Source: Linum tenue (lineage: Eukaryota; Streptophyta; Magnoliopsida; Malpighiales; Linaceae). From it: a stretch of DNA of 64,000 bases. The DNA is taken from NCBI GenBank assembly GCA_946122785.1, contig CAMGYJ010000003.1:2542001-2606000 (forward strand), written 5' to 3'. A program made the position numbers and the translations under genes. The notes beneath the pieces were generated by a model, which was not told the DNA's origin, made no database searches, and saw only the letters and a list, made by a program, of their open reading frames with translations. Positions within the stretch are counted from its first letter, which is position 1. Every line of letters begins with the position of its first letter. Of this stretch, positions 32,230-42,826 are shown in pieces.

Positions 32230-33079
32230 GACTTGAGAGGGCGCCATTGATGCAATCGCTGTTTGCAGATTGCTAGCTTTGTTTGGAGGTTTTTGCTTTT
32301 CTTTTTGTTCCTGGCTGTCCGTCCGTCCATGTTTACAGACAATGTGCTTATTCCGTTTGTAATCATCTAACTCTTGTTGGTTCTGTTTTTTTCTCTCTTT
32401 GTGGTGGATCGGATTGGATCGTTGTCGTCCTAGTGTGTTCTCTAATTTTGCTTCATCATTCTGCTCTTTCATGTATGTTTGTTAAAGTCTTGATGAAATC
32501 CTACTTAAGTTGAGCCCTTGATGGGTGATTGGTTCACAGTTTCAGCTTTGCTGCTGTACCCTTGTTTAACAATACTTGCTGAGTTTCAAAATACGATTTC
32601 AGCTGCAGTACTGCTGGTTACCGGTGCTTGCGAGCCGAGTCGAGGGAGGGTACCTTTGAAAGTTACAAGAGTCACAGTGGGTGTATTATGAGAAACAGAG
32701 TCACATAGAAAGGGCTACTACGTACATTTCCTTTTCCTCCATGGATGTAATTTGTTCCGTTGGCCAATGTATGTGAAATCTCCTGTCTAGAGGTATTGTA
32801 AGTTGTCTAGTGTCTGAATTACATATAGCTCCACTCCTCTCAATTACTTGATCTTTGAGTTACGCGTATGTGTTAATTTTTTTTCTTATGATTCTACTGT
32901 TTACTTGCTAGTTGTCCTATGCTGATTGAGGGTAGTTGCTGAACCTGTGTTTGAGCAATGGTTTCTATTAGCCGCCGTCTAGTCTTCTCGATTTTTCCAT
33001 GCGCGATTTTCCCGCTCAACTGAAGAGCTCGCCGTCTTTCTAACAACAAACTCCGACGTTAGATGAACTTCCTGAAAAA
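32230..33079. other. Block B family gene 3' UTR and flank
   Basis: Conserved 3' region at first (GAGAGGGCGCCATTGATG, CTGTCCGTCCGTCCATG), then unrelated sequence. No second gene recognised. Confidence 0.5.
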
Positions 33080-33330
33080 TGCTTTGGTTGCTATTTCAAT
33101 GAGTATTGAGGTCCATTTTTGGGTATTCATTATTGCTCCCTACTCTTCCATCTTCTACTCTTTGCTATGCTTGTCTATCATGCAGGTCTAAATTGCACAG
33201 GCAATTTGCTGTGTTTAGTTGCTTGTAGCTGGTTTCTATTTCTTGTGCTCTTTCGGATTGGATTTTGCTACAGTGCTGATGATGAACGTTGGCCATTGTA
33301 CAGTTCGACTTTTTAGCGGTTCGGTTCGAT
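33080..33330 (+). repeat. Copy of the CNOT10 3'-flank sequence
   Basis: Reads like the reverse complement of 52265-52530: shared blocks include GAGGTCCATTTTTGGG, TCATGCAGGTCT, AATTGCACAGGCAA, GTGCTCTTTCGG and TGGATTTTGCTAC, in the same order with small indels. The two copies are inverted relative to each other in the window. The short frames in it are not conserved as protein. Confidence 0.75.
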
Positions 33331-33638
33331 GTACGAGGTACATCCAACCCAACTATGGTGCTCACAGTCACAGGCTTTTTTGTGAGAACAAGAAGGTGGA
33401 CAGCGAAAGCCACGCACGTACGCCTTCAATTCCAAATCCTTGAGCTTGAAAGCATTGCACAAGCAAGGCCTTGCCACAAATCCACAATCCCTCTGCAGCT
33501 CACCTAGAGGCTAGAACAGGGCAGCACTGTGATCAGAACCAGACAAATTAATGTTGGGCCGTCCATATCGGCCTGACGAACTCCGCTTAGGAGCAGCCCA
33601 TACATATTATAGTTGTGGGCCAGTTGCACAAGCCCATC
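33331..33638. other. Spacer with no recognised feature
   Basis: No gene or repeat with clear ends is seen before the direct repeat at 33639. Confidence 0.4.
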
Positions 33639-33939
33639 AACGCATCCAGCATGACCCTCCATTTTCCGTTGTACACCGTATGTTAAAATATCATACCAAA
33701 TTTATCACTATTTGCTATTTGGTATTAGAGAATTTATACAAATGCAATTGTAGTTATGCTTTTTATTGGCACCTCAATTTTTTTTTTAATCCAACTCATA
33801 TTACTTTGATTGTTCAACATCAATACAATTAACTTGCAATTGATTTTTTAAATTTAATTATAATTACATAAACACTTAGGTATAAAAACAATTTATAATA
33901 AAAAAAAAATGTTGCCTCCATTCCATAATTGCATTAGAT
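33639..33939. repeat. About 300-bp direct repeat, left copy, flanking LINE-B
   Basis: AACGCATCCAGCATGACCCT through ATTGCATTAGAT, repeated at 38962-39255 with a handful of substitutions and a 7-base indel. The first part (GCATGACCCTCCATTTTCCG) also occurs at about 11028 at the start of the F-box/LRR remnant. Confidence 0.9.
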
Positions 33940-34049
33940 TTTTTTTTTTTTTTATTAAGTGGAGGCTAAACAAAACAGCCGAGAGAGTTACAAGGGATCA
34001 GCCGAACAGAGATCCGGAAGCAGGCAGCAAAAACAGGGACAAAACAAAT

Positions 34050-37000
34050 CTAACAATTTTCCACAACCTGCCGCGGGAAGCTGACTCCCCGAACATCATC
34101 CTGCAGCATCGAAAGAAGCCTGGTTGGGGGTTCATCTAGTTCATGCGTACCGAAGGGATAGACGAGACTGTGCTTCGAGAGCCAGTCTGCGACTCTATTC
34201 CCTTCCCTGTACGTGTGAACAAGTTGAACCACCCAACTTTGCGCTATCATGCGGCGAATGGCTCCAAGAATCGTCGAGTAGGGATGTACTGGGTCTGCAC
34301 GTTGTTCAATCAAATTCAAAGTTGACTGAGAGTCAGATTCAAGGATGAGAAACTGAGCTCCCTTTTGCCAAGCCAGCTGAAGACCTTGTAAAATGCCCCA
34401 CAATTCGGCAAGAAGAGCCGAGCCAGTGCCAAGCTTGCTACAAAAACCACTAATCCACTCACCCCAACAGTTCCGCAAGACACCTCCTGCAGTGGCCATA
34501 CCTGGATTACTTTGAGCAGCCCCGTCAGTATTGAGCTTCCACCATCCAGTTGCTGGAGCTACCCAACCTATCAGGGTCTCAGTTCTTGCAGGCTTGGAGT
34601 TAAGATCAAGTCTTGCGCTAGCTGCGTCCCAGGTTTTCACCCATTCATTCGCTTTGGCTGTGACATAATTGAGCCTCGTCGAGTGGGAGAGCTTGATGTC
34701 GTTGAAGACTCTGTCATTCCAGCATTTCCAAACGTACCATAGCACCAGGCTGAAATAAGATGCCCAATTTTCCCTGCCGTTACCCTGCGAATCATTAGTA
34801 ACATTAGACATCATCCATGTCTCATAATTGCAATTGAAAAACTCTGAATGGCTTTCACTTGGCACCACTTTGCTCCACACTCTTTTCGCTATATCACAGT
34901 CCCTCAAGCAGTGGAGGTGTGTTTCAGGAACGCCCTCACACTCCAGGCAAGAATCGTCATCGGTGAGGTGTCTGTATTTGCGAATAGTATTGGTGGTTAA
35001 TTTTCCTTTCATTGCCATCCAAATAAACATTCGCACCCGCTCAGGCACCTGCAGCCTCCAAACCTTTTGCCAAATGGTTTGCTGATCTGAAATATGAGGA
35101 AAAAGGGCCCTGTAAGCAGAGCTAGCTGTGAACTTCCCTGTTGAAGTTAAATTCCATATTGGGCGATCATCTTCTGCAGCCAGAGGATCCACCATCACAG
35201 CTCTGATTTTAGTGACGATGCTCGATGGCAGCACAGACTCGAACTCCTCCACTTTCCACCCCTGATCTGCATCCCAGTAGTCCGCCACCCTGCTGTGCAG
35301 TTTGTCCGCGTCAATCTCCGTTACAGCAAGCTCTGCTAGTGGAACCTGCAAAACCCACGGATCCATCCAAAATTTAGCTCTTCTACCATTAGAGATATTA
35401 AACACATATCCTTTCTTGATCACATCTAAGACAGAGGCAAAGCTACGCCAAGCAAAAGAACTTCCCTTTACTTTGTTGAGGATTTCCAAACCGTCTCTCG
35501 AGCGGGCATACTTGTTCTTTATCACTTCTGTCCATAGAGTGTTATCATCGGTAACTAGTCTCCAGCTGCCTTTTGCCAGCATAGCTTGATTGGTAGCACG
35601 AGTTGGCCTGATTCCTGCTCCACCCTGGCTGCGAGGTAGAGTTAGTTGATCCCAAGCTATAGGGTGGAATTTAGTTCGACCCTCTTCTTCACCCCACACA
35701 AACTGTCGATTAATCCTGTCCATCAAATTGCAAACAGACACCGGCAGTGATTCTGAAAACATAGGGTAGATGGCCATAGATGTTGAAATTGATCTCACCA
35801 AGGTAACTCGGGCTGCCAAAGAGAGATAACGTGTTTTCCATAGAGCAAGCTTCTTTTGAATTTTTAGGCAGATTTCCTTGTACCTTGCTCTCGTAACCCG
35901 CCCATTAATCACATTTATGCCCAAATACTTGCCCAAGTCACTGGTTAAAGGTATGTCTGCTCTATCACTGAGTTGATGAGCTCTTTGACGGCTAATATTG
36001 GCTGACACCACCATGGCAGACTTTGAAAGGTTTACTTTTTGGCCTGAGCTTGCACAAAAATCATCGAGACATCTTCTAATGACATCAATCTGGTTGTGTT
36101 CGGCTTCCGCAAAGAGGATTAGGTCGTCTGCAAAAAATAGATGAGACAGTTTAGGTCCATTTGGGGAGAGAGAGATAGGCTTCGAACGTTTATTATTGAC
36201 TTCTTGCTCAATACGATGGGCCAATATCTCCATAAACAAAACAAAAAGGTAAGGGGAAAGAGGGTCTCCCTGTCTTACTCCCCTGGAGGGAGTGATGGAA
36301 TCCGTCTGTTGCCCGTTCCAATTGATCCTCATGCTATTGTGCTCGACACAATACATGATTCTGCCAATCCAGGTGCTTGGAAGACCAATCTCAATCAGAG
36401 TGTCTCGGAGGAAATCCCACCGCAGCCTGTCGTAGGCTTTTTCCAGATCCACTTTAATAATGATCCCACCCTTTTTTCCTTGCTTCTTCCGAAGGGTATG
36501 CAGAACTTCTTGCAAAATGATAATGTTATCATTTGTCTGCCGTCCAGGAATGAAGCCACTCTGCGTTGGAGCTATTAGCTTTCTCATAAGAGGCTTTAAT
36601 CGATTGGTAATGGCCTTGGTAATCGCTTTTAAGCCCACATTATTCAAACAAATAGGGCGAAGCTGAGCAGGTGACTCTGGCTGGTCCGTCTTGGGAATGA
36701 GCACAATGGTGGACTCCAGCATTTCGGGAGGAAGAACACCTGTCACAAAGAAAGAAGTCGCCATGTTAGTTAGACTTCTTCCCACTGATCCCCAGAGTTT
36801 TTGATAGAAAATCGCTTGAAAACCATCTGGCCCAGGCGCCGAGAAAGGTTTCATGCCGAATACTGCGTTGTGGATGTCGGACATGTTAAAGGGGCGCAGC
36901 AAGGTAAGAAGTTCCTCTTGACACAATCTGGGGAACTTGTTCTTCGGCATCAGATCTTGATATTGTGGCTCATCTTGAGTGTATAGAGTGCTAAAGAAGT

Positions 37001-38213
37001 TCACCACCAGATCCAAAAGTTTAACTGGATCATCAATCCAAACCCCATTCGTGTCCCGCAAGGAGAGAATTTTATTTCTTCTACGTCGAATGGTAGCTTT
37101 TTGATGAAAGTATGAAGTGTTCTGCTCACCGAGCTTCACCCATTTCTCTTTGGCCCTTTGATACCAAATAACTTCTTCCTGGGCAAGGAGAGAATCGAGC
37201 TCCGACTCCAGCTTAGCTTGAAGTTTGACAAGCCCCCTGTTGAAATGCTCAGCTAGTCTACTTTGAACTCCATGAAGCCTGGAAAGAAGCCTTCTCTTTC
37301 GGTGGCGAAGAATACCGAATACCGTATTGTTCCAGTGTTGCAGTTTGGGGGCAATGTCCTTAAGTGCCTGCTGAAGATCCAGGTCACTTTTCCACGTTCC
37401 TGCAAAAAAGTCCATAAACTGATCATGTAGAAGCCAAGCTGCCTCAAACCGAAAGGGCTTATTATTGCTATTGGAAAGAGGGATAAGAGAATTGGAGGTG
37501 AGCACCGGGAGATGATCGGAATGAAGCCTTGGCAGATGTTGCACTGTGCTATTTGGAAAAGCCTGGTTCCAACTATCATTGCACAGAGACCGGTCAATTC
37601 TACTGGCTTTGTAATTACTCTCAGTCACCCCTCTAAACCAAGTATAGCGTGGCCCTAAGAACCCCAAGTCGATCAGATTAGCAGCATCCATCCAATTAGC
37701 AAAACGTTGACATCGCCGAAGAGTAGTAGATGAAATCGAGCCAGTTTTCTTAGATGGAAGTCGGAAGGCGTTGAAATCGCCAGTGACCAGCCAGGGGATG
37801 TTGAAACAATCACTCGTTGAACGAAGTCGATCCCAAAGAAGCGAGTGATACTTGTAATTTGGACTCCCATAAACTGCCGTGAGAATCCAATCTGGCATAG
37901 AATTGCTGGAGACCCTAACAGTAATATGCTGTCGGCTCGCATCAATGAGTTGAGCTTGAAAAGAATCTGGCTTCCAAGCCAACCAAATCCCTCCTTTCCG
38001 ACCCTCGGCATCCACCCGAAAAACCTCTGGAAACCCCAACCAGCTGCAGACCGTCGTAGCCCTGTCTCCACTGATTTGAGGCTCAAGAAGAATGAGAAAA
38101 TGCGGATTATAGGTGTCTACTAAGAACTTGATAGACCTCCTAAACTCCTTACTTCCTGCACCACAAACATTCCAAGCAAGAACTTTAAAGTTTAAGTTAG
38201 CAAAAACTGACAT
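34050..38213 (-). CDS. LINE-B ORF2: endonuclease, reverse transcriptase, RNase H
   Basis: The start is placed at MSVFANLNFKVLAWN (38213), just after ORF1, rather than at the longer frame's beginning (38396), because the endonuclease motif starts there. Domains of the 1387-residue protein: APE endonuclease about 8-236 (LAWNVCGAG, LLEPQIS, TGDFNAF near 145, SRIDRSL, HSDHLP near 232); reverse transcriptase about 505-770 ([47 protein letters not shown]); zinc-binding linker; and C-terminal RNase H (LNTDGAAQSNPG, LESDSQSTLN, REGNRVADWLSKH). All catalytic signatures look intact. It would nick target DNA and copy its own mRNA in place. Expression cannot be judged. Confidence 0.93.
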   Translation of the reverse strand: MSVFANLNFKVLAWNVCGAGSKEFRRSIKFLVDTYNPHFLILLEPQISGDRATTVCSWLGFPEVFRVDAEGRKGGIWLAWKPDSFQAQLIDASRQHITVRVSSNSMPDWILTAVYGSPNYKYHSLLWDRLRSTSDCFNIPWLVTGDFNAFRLPSKKTGSISSTTLRRCQRFANWMDAANLIDLGFLGPRYTWFRGVTESNYKASRIDRSLCNDSWNQAFPNSTVQHLPRLHSDHLPVLTSNSLIPLSNSNNKPFRFEAAWLLHDQFMDFFAGTWKSDLDLQQALKDIAPKLQHWNNTVFGILRHRKRRLLSRLHGVQSRLAEHFNRGLVKLQAKLESELDSLLAQEEVIWYQRAKEKWVKLGEQNTSYFHQKATIRRRRNKILSLRDTNGVWIDDPVKLLDLVVNFFSTLYTQDEPQYQDLMPKNKFPRLCQEELLTLLRPFNMSDIHNAVFGMKPFSAPGPDGFQAIFYQKLWGSVGRSLTNMATSFFVTGVLPPEMLESTIVLIPKTDQPESPAQLRPICLNNVGLKAITKAITNRLKPLMRKLIAPTQSGFIPGRQTNDNIIILQEVLHTLRKKQGKKGGIIIKVDLEKAYDRLRWDFLRDTLIEIGLPSTWIGRIMYCVEHNSMRINWNGQQTDSITPSRGVRQGDPLSPYLFVLFMEILAHRIEQEVNNKRSKPISLSPNGPKLSHLFFADDLILFAEAEHNQIDVIRRCLDDFCASSGQKVNLSKSAMVVSANISRQRAHQLSDRADIPLTSDLGKYLGINVINGRVTRARYKEICLKIQKKLALWKTRYLSLAARVTLVRSISTSMAIYPMFSESLPVSVCNLMDRINRQFVWGEEEGRTKFHPIAWDQLTLPRSQGGAGIRPTRATNQAMLAKGSWRLVTDDNTLWTEVIKNKYARSRDGLEILNKVKGSSFAWRSFASVLDVIKKGYVFNISNGRRAKFWMDPWVLQVPLAELAVTEIDADKLHSRVADYWDADQGWKVEEFESVLPSSIVTKIRAVMVDPLAAEDDRPIWNLTSTGKFTASSAYRALFPHISDQQTIWQKVWRLQVPERVRMFIWMAMKGKLTTNTIRKYRHLTDDDSCLECEGVPETHLHCLRDCDIAKRVWSKVVPSESHSEFFNCNYETWMMSNVTNDSQGNGRENWASYFSLVLWYVWKCWNDRVFNDIKLSHSTRLNYVTAKANEWVKTWDAASARLDLNSKPARTETLIGWVAPATGWWKLNTDGAAQSNPGMATAGGVLRNCWGEWISGFCSKLGTGSALLAELWGILQGLQLAWQKGAQFLILESDSQSTLNLIEQRADPVHPYSTILGAIRRMIAQSWVVQLVHTYREGNRVADWLSKHSLVYPFGTHELDEPPTRLLSMLQDDVRGVSFPRQVVENC

Positions 38214-38268
38214 TATAAACAAACAAAAAGAAGAGAACGAAACCAATCCAAAAAATCGAAAGCCAAGA

Positions 38269-38961
38269 TCAAGTATTAGCAGTTGGGTCACTGCTTGGCC
38301 CTCTGTTCGCTGACACGGTATTTGAGAGAGTATCTCCCAGACTTTCCACCATATCGACATCGCCCGTTTTTCCTTCCTTGGCCGGCGCGAAATCACTTTG
38401 CTTTTGTTGCGATTGTGCGATGAAATCTTCGATTGCGCTGATAGTCACCGGAAAAGCTGCCTCCTTCAGTTTATTGGCAAGCTCTCGCTTATTGATAGCC
38501 ACATGAACAGGCTTCTTAGCTGCTCTGAGGCTGATGCCTCTATTGGAATCCTTTGCGGGAGAATGATTAGCTTGTTTCTTCCTGTAGTGCTGCCTAACAG
38601 AGGTAGTCGAAGTAACATTAGGGTCCCTGTTTTCTCTCAGATTCGTTGCTAAGGGAGGAACAGAGATCAGGTGTATTGTAGTGTTGTTTTTCCCCACAAC
38701 CGTTTGGGTTTCTAATTCCATCATTTTAGTCTTATTTCCCTTGCCCATAAGTATATTCTGATCTGAATTAGACGCAGAGGCTTCATTGGGCTGGGCCTGA
38801 TTAACTATACCCTCCCGCTGGCCTACAGCCCGCCACTCATTTATGGGTTTGCCCGACTGAATCTTTTTATCTGTAGCTTGCCCCTCCACTACTGCAGACT
38901 TCCCTTTAGATACCAATACTGAGCCCTTCTTGTTCGCCAATTTACCATCCTCCTTTCCTTT
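38269..38961 (-). CDS. LINE-B ORF1, C-terminal part (partial)
   Basis: A Lys/Ser/Asn-rich, low-complexity frame (KSAVVEGQATDKKIQSGKP, SANRGPSSDPTANT at the end) in the position of LINE ORF1, 55 bases before ORF2. The RNA-binding domain and zinc knuckles expected of plant L1 ORF1 are absent, consistent with 5' truncation. The frame's apparent start (MEGHAGCV) is read from the flanking direct repeat, not from the LINE. Confidence 0.6.
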   Translation of the reverse strand, partial: KGKEDGKLANKKGSVLVSKGKSAVVEGQATDKKIQSGKPINEWRAVGQREGIVNQAQPNEASASNSDQNILMGKGNKTKMMELETQTVVGKNNTTIHLISVPPLATNLRENRDPNVTSTTSVRQHYRKKQANHSPAKDSNRGISLRAAKKPVHVAINKRELANKLKEAAFPVTISAIEDFIAQSQQKQSDFAPAKEGKTGDVDMVESLGDTLSNTVSANRGPSSDPTANT

Positions 38962-39255
38962 AACGCATCCAGCATGACCCTCCATTTTCCATTGTACACC
39001 GTATGTTAAAATATCATACCAAATTTATCACTATTTGGTATTAGAGAATTTATACAAATGCAATTGTAGTTATGCTTTTTATTGGCACCTCAATTTTTTT
39101 TTAATCCAACTCATATTACTTTGATTATTCAACATCAATACAATTAACTTGCAATTGTTTTTTTAAATTTAATTATAATTACATAAACACTTAGGTATAA
39201 AAACAATTTATAATAAAAAAAATAATGTTGCCTCCATTCCATAATTGCATTAGAT
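38962..39255. repeat. About 300-bp direct repeat, right copy, flanking LINE-B
   Basis: Partner of 33639-33939. Beyond it, ATTAGATGCAAGCTTGC continues as ordinary flank, while the left copy runs into the LINE's poly(A) tail at the same point. Confidence 0.9.
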
Positions 39256-39735
39256 GCAAGCTTGCAAAGATGCAATGTCATCTACATCAATGCAACTGAA
39301 AATGAATGTGATGTCATAATGCAATTCAAAATGCAATTTCAATGTGCTCTTATTATTTTTTAGTAATTATGATGGGGATTGATTTTAGGATATTACTCGG
39401 TATTTCAGATTAGGATCGGTATATATCAAAATACGAAGATGACATTTCTCACTCGTTGACAACTCGCAGGCCCCCATCCAAACTATGCTTAGCTTCCAAG
39501 TTATCATAGGTCACTCTTGTCTCCCAGTCAATCTCGATTTTGTTATTTTTTACGGTAAAATATCTTGTTATTTTCATGACACCAAAAAATACATTATCAT
39601 AAGTTTTTTCTCAGCCTCAGTCCATCGAATCAAAGATTACCAAGAGAAAAAATTGAGATATCACAATCTCGTCTCTTCTCCTTGTCTCTACCTTAACTTA
39701 AGGCAAAGTTGAGACCCTTTACTTAGTCTCGTAAC
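39256..39735. other. Spacer with no recognised gene
   Basis: AT-rich. A short run of AATGCAATT-like repeats near 39300-39340. No coding signal. Confidence 0.4.
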
Positions 39736-40119
39736 TAGGGACCGCAACCGAAACAGAGCCATATACGCCAATCATGACTGCACCGCAAATGGTTTGCGTT
39801 TAACCACTAACCGCAAAATGCGGTAACGTTTAACCGTGTTACTAACCATTCTAATGGTTTGTGGACATTTTGGTCTATGGTTATGTCACTGTGTCATAGT
39901 TAAACGCACTAATCGCGGTCAACCGCGTTAGTACTCGGTTAAAATGCGATTACATGTTGTTCGGTTGTGGTTGCAATCGACCCATAAACCATAAAACATG
40001 GAATATTGCTAACAACGACCGTAAAATATCCTATTTTTCAGTTTGCGATTAACCACTAACCACGTGGTTTCGGTACGGTTAGCATTTTAACCGCAAAACC
40101 GCAACTGATTCCCACCCTA
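39736..40119. mobile_element. MITE with TAGGG termini and ACCGC-rich interior
   Basis: Begins TAGGGACCGCAACC and ends CTGATTCCCACCCTA. Flanks TCTCGTAAC and CGTCGTAAC agree at 7 of 9 positions, so the TSD is plausible but imperfect. The interior is composed of AACCGCG / CGGTTAA short palindromes. Same style as the hAT-type MITEs here. Confidence 0.6.
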
Positions 40120-40899
40120 CGTCGTAACCCCAAATAAGAACCTCCGATGAATCCATTGAATAGAGACTTCAATTGAATAATGGGGGCTGTTATTAGTTTT
40201 CTTAAACTTCCTCACCTTAACTTCTGATCACCAAGGTTTTCAATCATGCAATAAAACCTAGAAGCTTACAGAAAAAGGTTCCGAGAGGTGTTCCTATTAA
40301 TTTTTTATGTATATATTTAATTATTAATTACAAAGATAATTTATTTGGTATTCAAGAATATTAATATCGTACCGAAATATATTGAGATTGAGATACCAAA
40401 TTTATTTAGGGATCGGGATTGATTTAAGGACACAGTTCGATATTTGGTACCAAGATATCAATATCGTACTGATTTCCACCCCTACCTTCAAAGATTTTAG
40501 AAAAGGTATGTGTTAAATCCCGGGATTTGAAAAATGAAGAACTGGTGACGGATTTGGTTTATTTGAGATTCAAGAAAATTGTTGTTTAGATTAATATTTT
40601 ATGAAGGTTTGGTTCACTTAGTATCAAAGATTTGGTTCATTCTCTTAAATCTAACCAAATTATGTGGGTTTCCAAAATTAGTGGAGTCCACCAATTTTGT
40701 ACAAAAGAATCCAAATCTAGGCAATACTATGCATAATGCATATAATAACGTACAGTAGAATCATAAGCATCAATGATAATACTGTAGAAATATCAATGAC
40801 CATCATAAGCATCGAATATAAAAAGCATCCATAAATAGTAATAGGCATCGAAAATCTCATATATAAACACAAGCATGAGATGAAATTATAGCATGCATT
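40120..40899. other. AT-rich spacer
   Basis: No gene recognised. A GGATTTG...ATCCAAATC-like pairing between 40500 and 40720 may mark another MITE, but no TSD was found. Confidence 0.35.
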
Positions 40900-42640
40900 C
40901 ATATAATAATCCAGATCACATCCTAATACAATCAAATTTGATTAGGGTATCACCAAAGTTAAGTGTTACAGAGAATTTTGTGTGTTTTTGCATCCTTACT
41001 AAGCTAGAGAGTCATGCCCTCTATTTATAAGGGAATATCTCGTCCTAAAACAACCTAAACTGACTAGGGAAGAGTCTTCAAAACCTTGTAGACTACGTAA
41101 ACTTCTTCAACAAGGCCAGGCAAAAGCGACAACGTAGCGACGGTCGGGCCCATTGCTCTTTTTCTTAATTGGCTTAGCTTCTTGGTCCATGGACTTCGTC
41201 TCCTCACGATTTGGTCATAACTTATGATGTTTCATGTGACGGCGGTTGGACTCGATGCTTGAGCCGCCACATGTTTCTTTGTTCGAATGGGTCGAGTCTT
41301 CTTCATATGGGCTTGTTTGTGATAATGTTCCAACTTGTAGTTGACTTCCCGTCAATTTAACCTTATCTTTATAGCTCATTTGGTCTTCCAGAGTTCTTCA
41401 ATGTTTGATCCAATAATCATTACTTCCTTAGGTTGCTTTGTACCTTCAAAATCATAAAATATATCAAAGAGCTATCAAAGAGCACAAGAACACATCCTAG
41501 GACTATTAAAAGCTCATTGATCAAATAGTTGAGATTTAGAGAAGAAATATCATTGAAATGACTAAAGATGAATTGATAGAAGGGGAAGATGTATCAAGAA
41601 TGGGAGTGATAAACACTATAAATAAAGTGTCATAAGAAATACCCCACACTTGAACTTTGCTTGTCCCCAAGCAAACATTATTCACAACCATACAATCATC
41701 ATCAATCAACTCTGATCTTAGGTAATGGATCATAAGCAACTTATAAGGTCAATAATAGCATGAGAGACTCTATTACATCAATATGCAAGAATATCACAGC
41801 ACACAATCCATACATCAATTACTAATCATGCATGAGAGTCTCAAAACGTAAGGGTGAAACTTTTGATAACCATTTAAACTTCAAATGCTTTCTACCATCC
41901 TTTTGACATTACATTGAAGCACCTTTATCAAATTCAATCTCTTTTTCGAAATTTTCTTCTCCACTCAACCAACTTTTTTTTCCTTGATTTTACTCCTGGT
42001 GGAGAGCTCTTTTGAACTTTACTCTTATTAGTCGAGCAAGAACTTAAAAGTTCCTTTTCGTCAACTCATATGGAGGGTCAATGAAATTAAGGGGTGTCGG
42101 AGCCCTTAAGAACACATACTCAAGTAGGCACTCAATTCGACGGGTGAAAATTTTACTTGTCTTAGAGAGGAACTATCATCACCTTGTAGGACTACCCCAC
42201 TAAAGCTAAACTAGTATCTCTTTCAAAACCCCATTTTAGTGAAATGAAAAGATGCCTCACATGTTGTTTTTACCCCACACTTTATTAGCATGGCAAATTT
42301 TGGAATAAAACAATGTCTTGATAGGAAGAAATTTTGCATTTTCTAAAGGTTCAATTCACCCTTTTAAAATTTTGAAAAGCTAGAGACTCTTTTGCATAAT
42401 CAGAAGTCTTTAAATAGATCACATAATATGACACTTAAACACATCAAATGGTCATTACATCCCATTTACTATTACATCATTCATAATCACTACACTAGCC
42501 TTCCTAGATCAAGTGATGATAACTAGACTCAATGATTCAAACTAAGATGAAAAGTGCCATGCTTATAGGGGAAGACTAATGTCATTGGGTGGAAAAACAT
42601 CTTTATTTTGAGGCTTTTGAGCCTTTTCCTTATGTTTTCC
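40900..42640 (-). mobile_element. LTR retrotransposon remnant (probable Ty3/gypsy 3' region and LTR)
   Basis: On the minus strand the phrase TTGCTTGGGGACAAGCAAAG then TTCAAGTGTGGGG (about 41640-41675) is one I associate with the non-coding region before the 3' LTR of plant Tat/Athila-type gypsy elements. Below it, a TATA box CTTATAAATAG (about 41028-41038) fits an LTR promoter. No pol frames remain. Limits are approximate. Confidence 0.4.
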
Positions 42641-42826
42641 TTCTAATCATTATGTCCTAGTATCTGCTTCTAGAATTTTAGTTTTAGAGTCTATTACCAT
42701 TTTTCCAAGCTCGTTATTTTTAATTCTTAATTCTTCTAGCTCTTCAATAATTTTATTATTCTTGGATTTATCATTTAGTTTCTTCAGAACTTGATTTTCA
42801 TCACTTAGCGTTGCAGTATCCTCTTT

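Larger units (their letters stand above)
33940..38961 (-). mobile_element. L1-type LINE with intact ORF2 (LINE-B)
   Basis: Read right to left: partial ORF1, a 55-base spacer, full-length ORF2, a short 3' UTR and a poly(A) tail seen as T(n) at 33938-33954. It appears 5'-truncated, because ORF1 lacks its N-terminal part at the junction with the right direct repeat. The unbroken 1387-codon ORF2 indicates a young insertion. Confidence 0.92.

Noticed and set aside
31660..32472. A 270-codon minus-strand frame across the block B family gene
   Set aside because: It mirrors the leader and coding region of the plus-strand gene, is interrupted in sister units and has no recognisable domain.
34050..38396. 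Starting LINE-B ORF2 at 38396
   Set aside because: The first 61 codons overlap ORF1 and lack endonuclease homology. The ATG at 38213 sits right before the endonuclease motif.
38962..38985. ORF1 N-terminus MEGHAGCV as part of the LINE
   Set aside because: These codons belong to the flanking direct repeat, also present at the left side, so they are host sequence.
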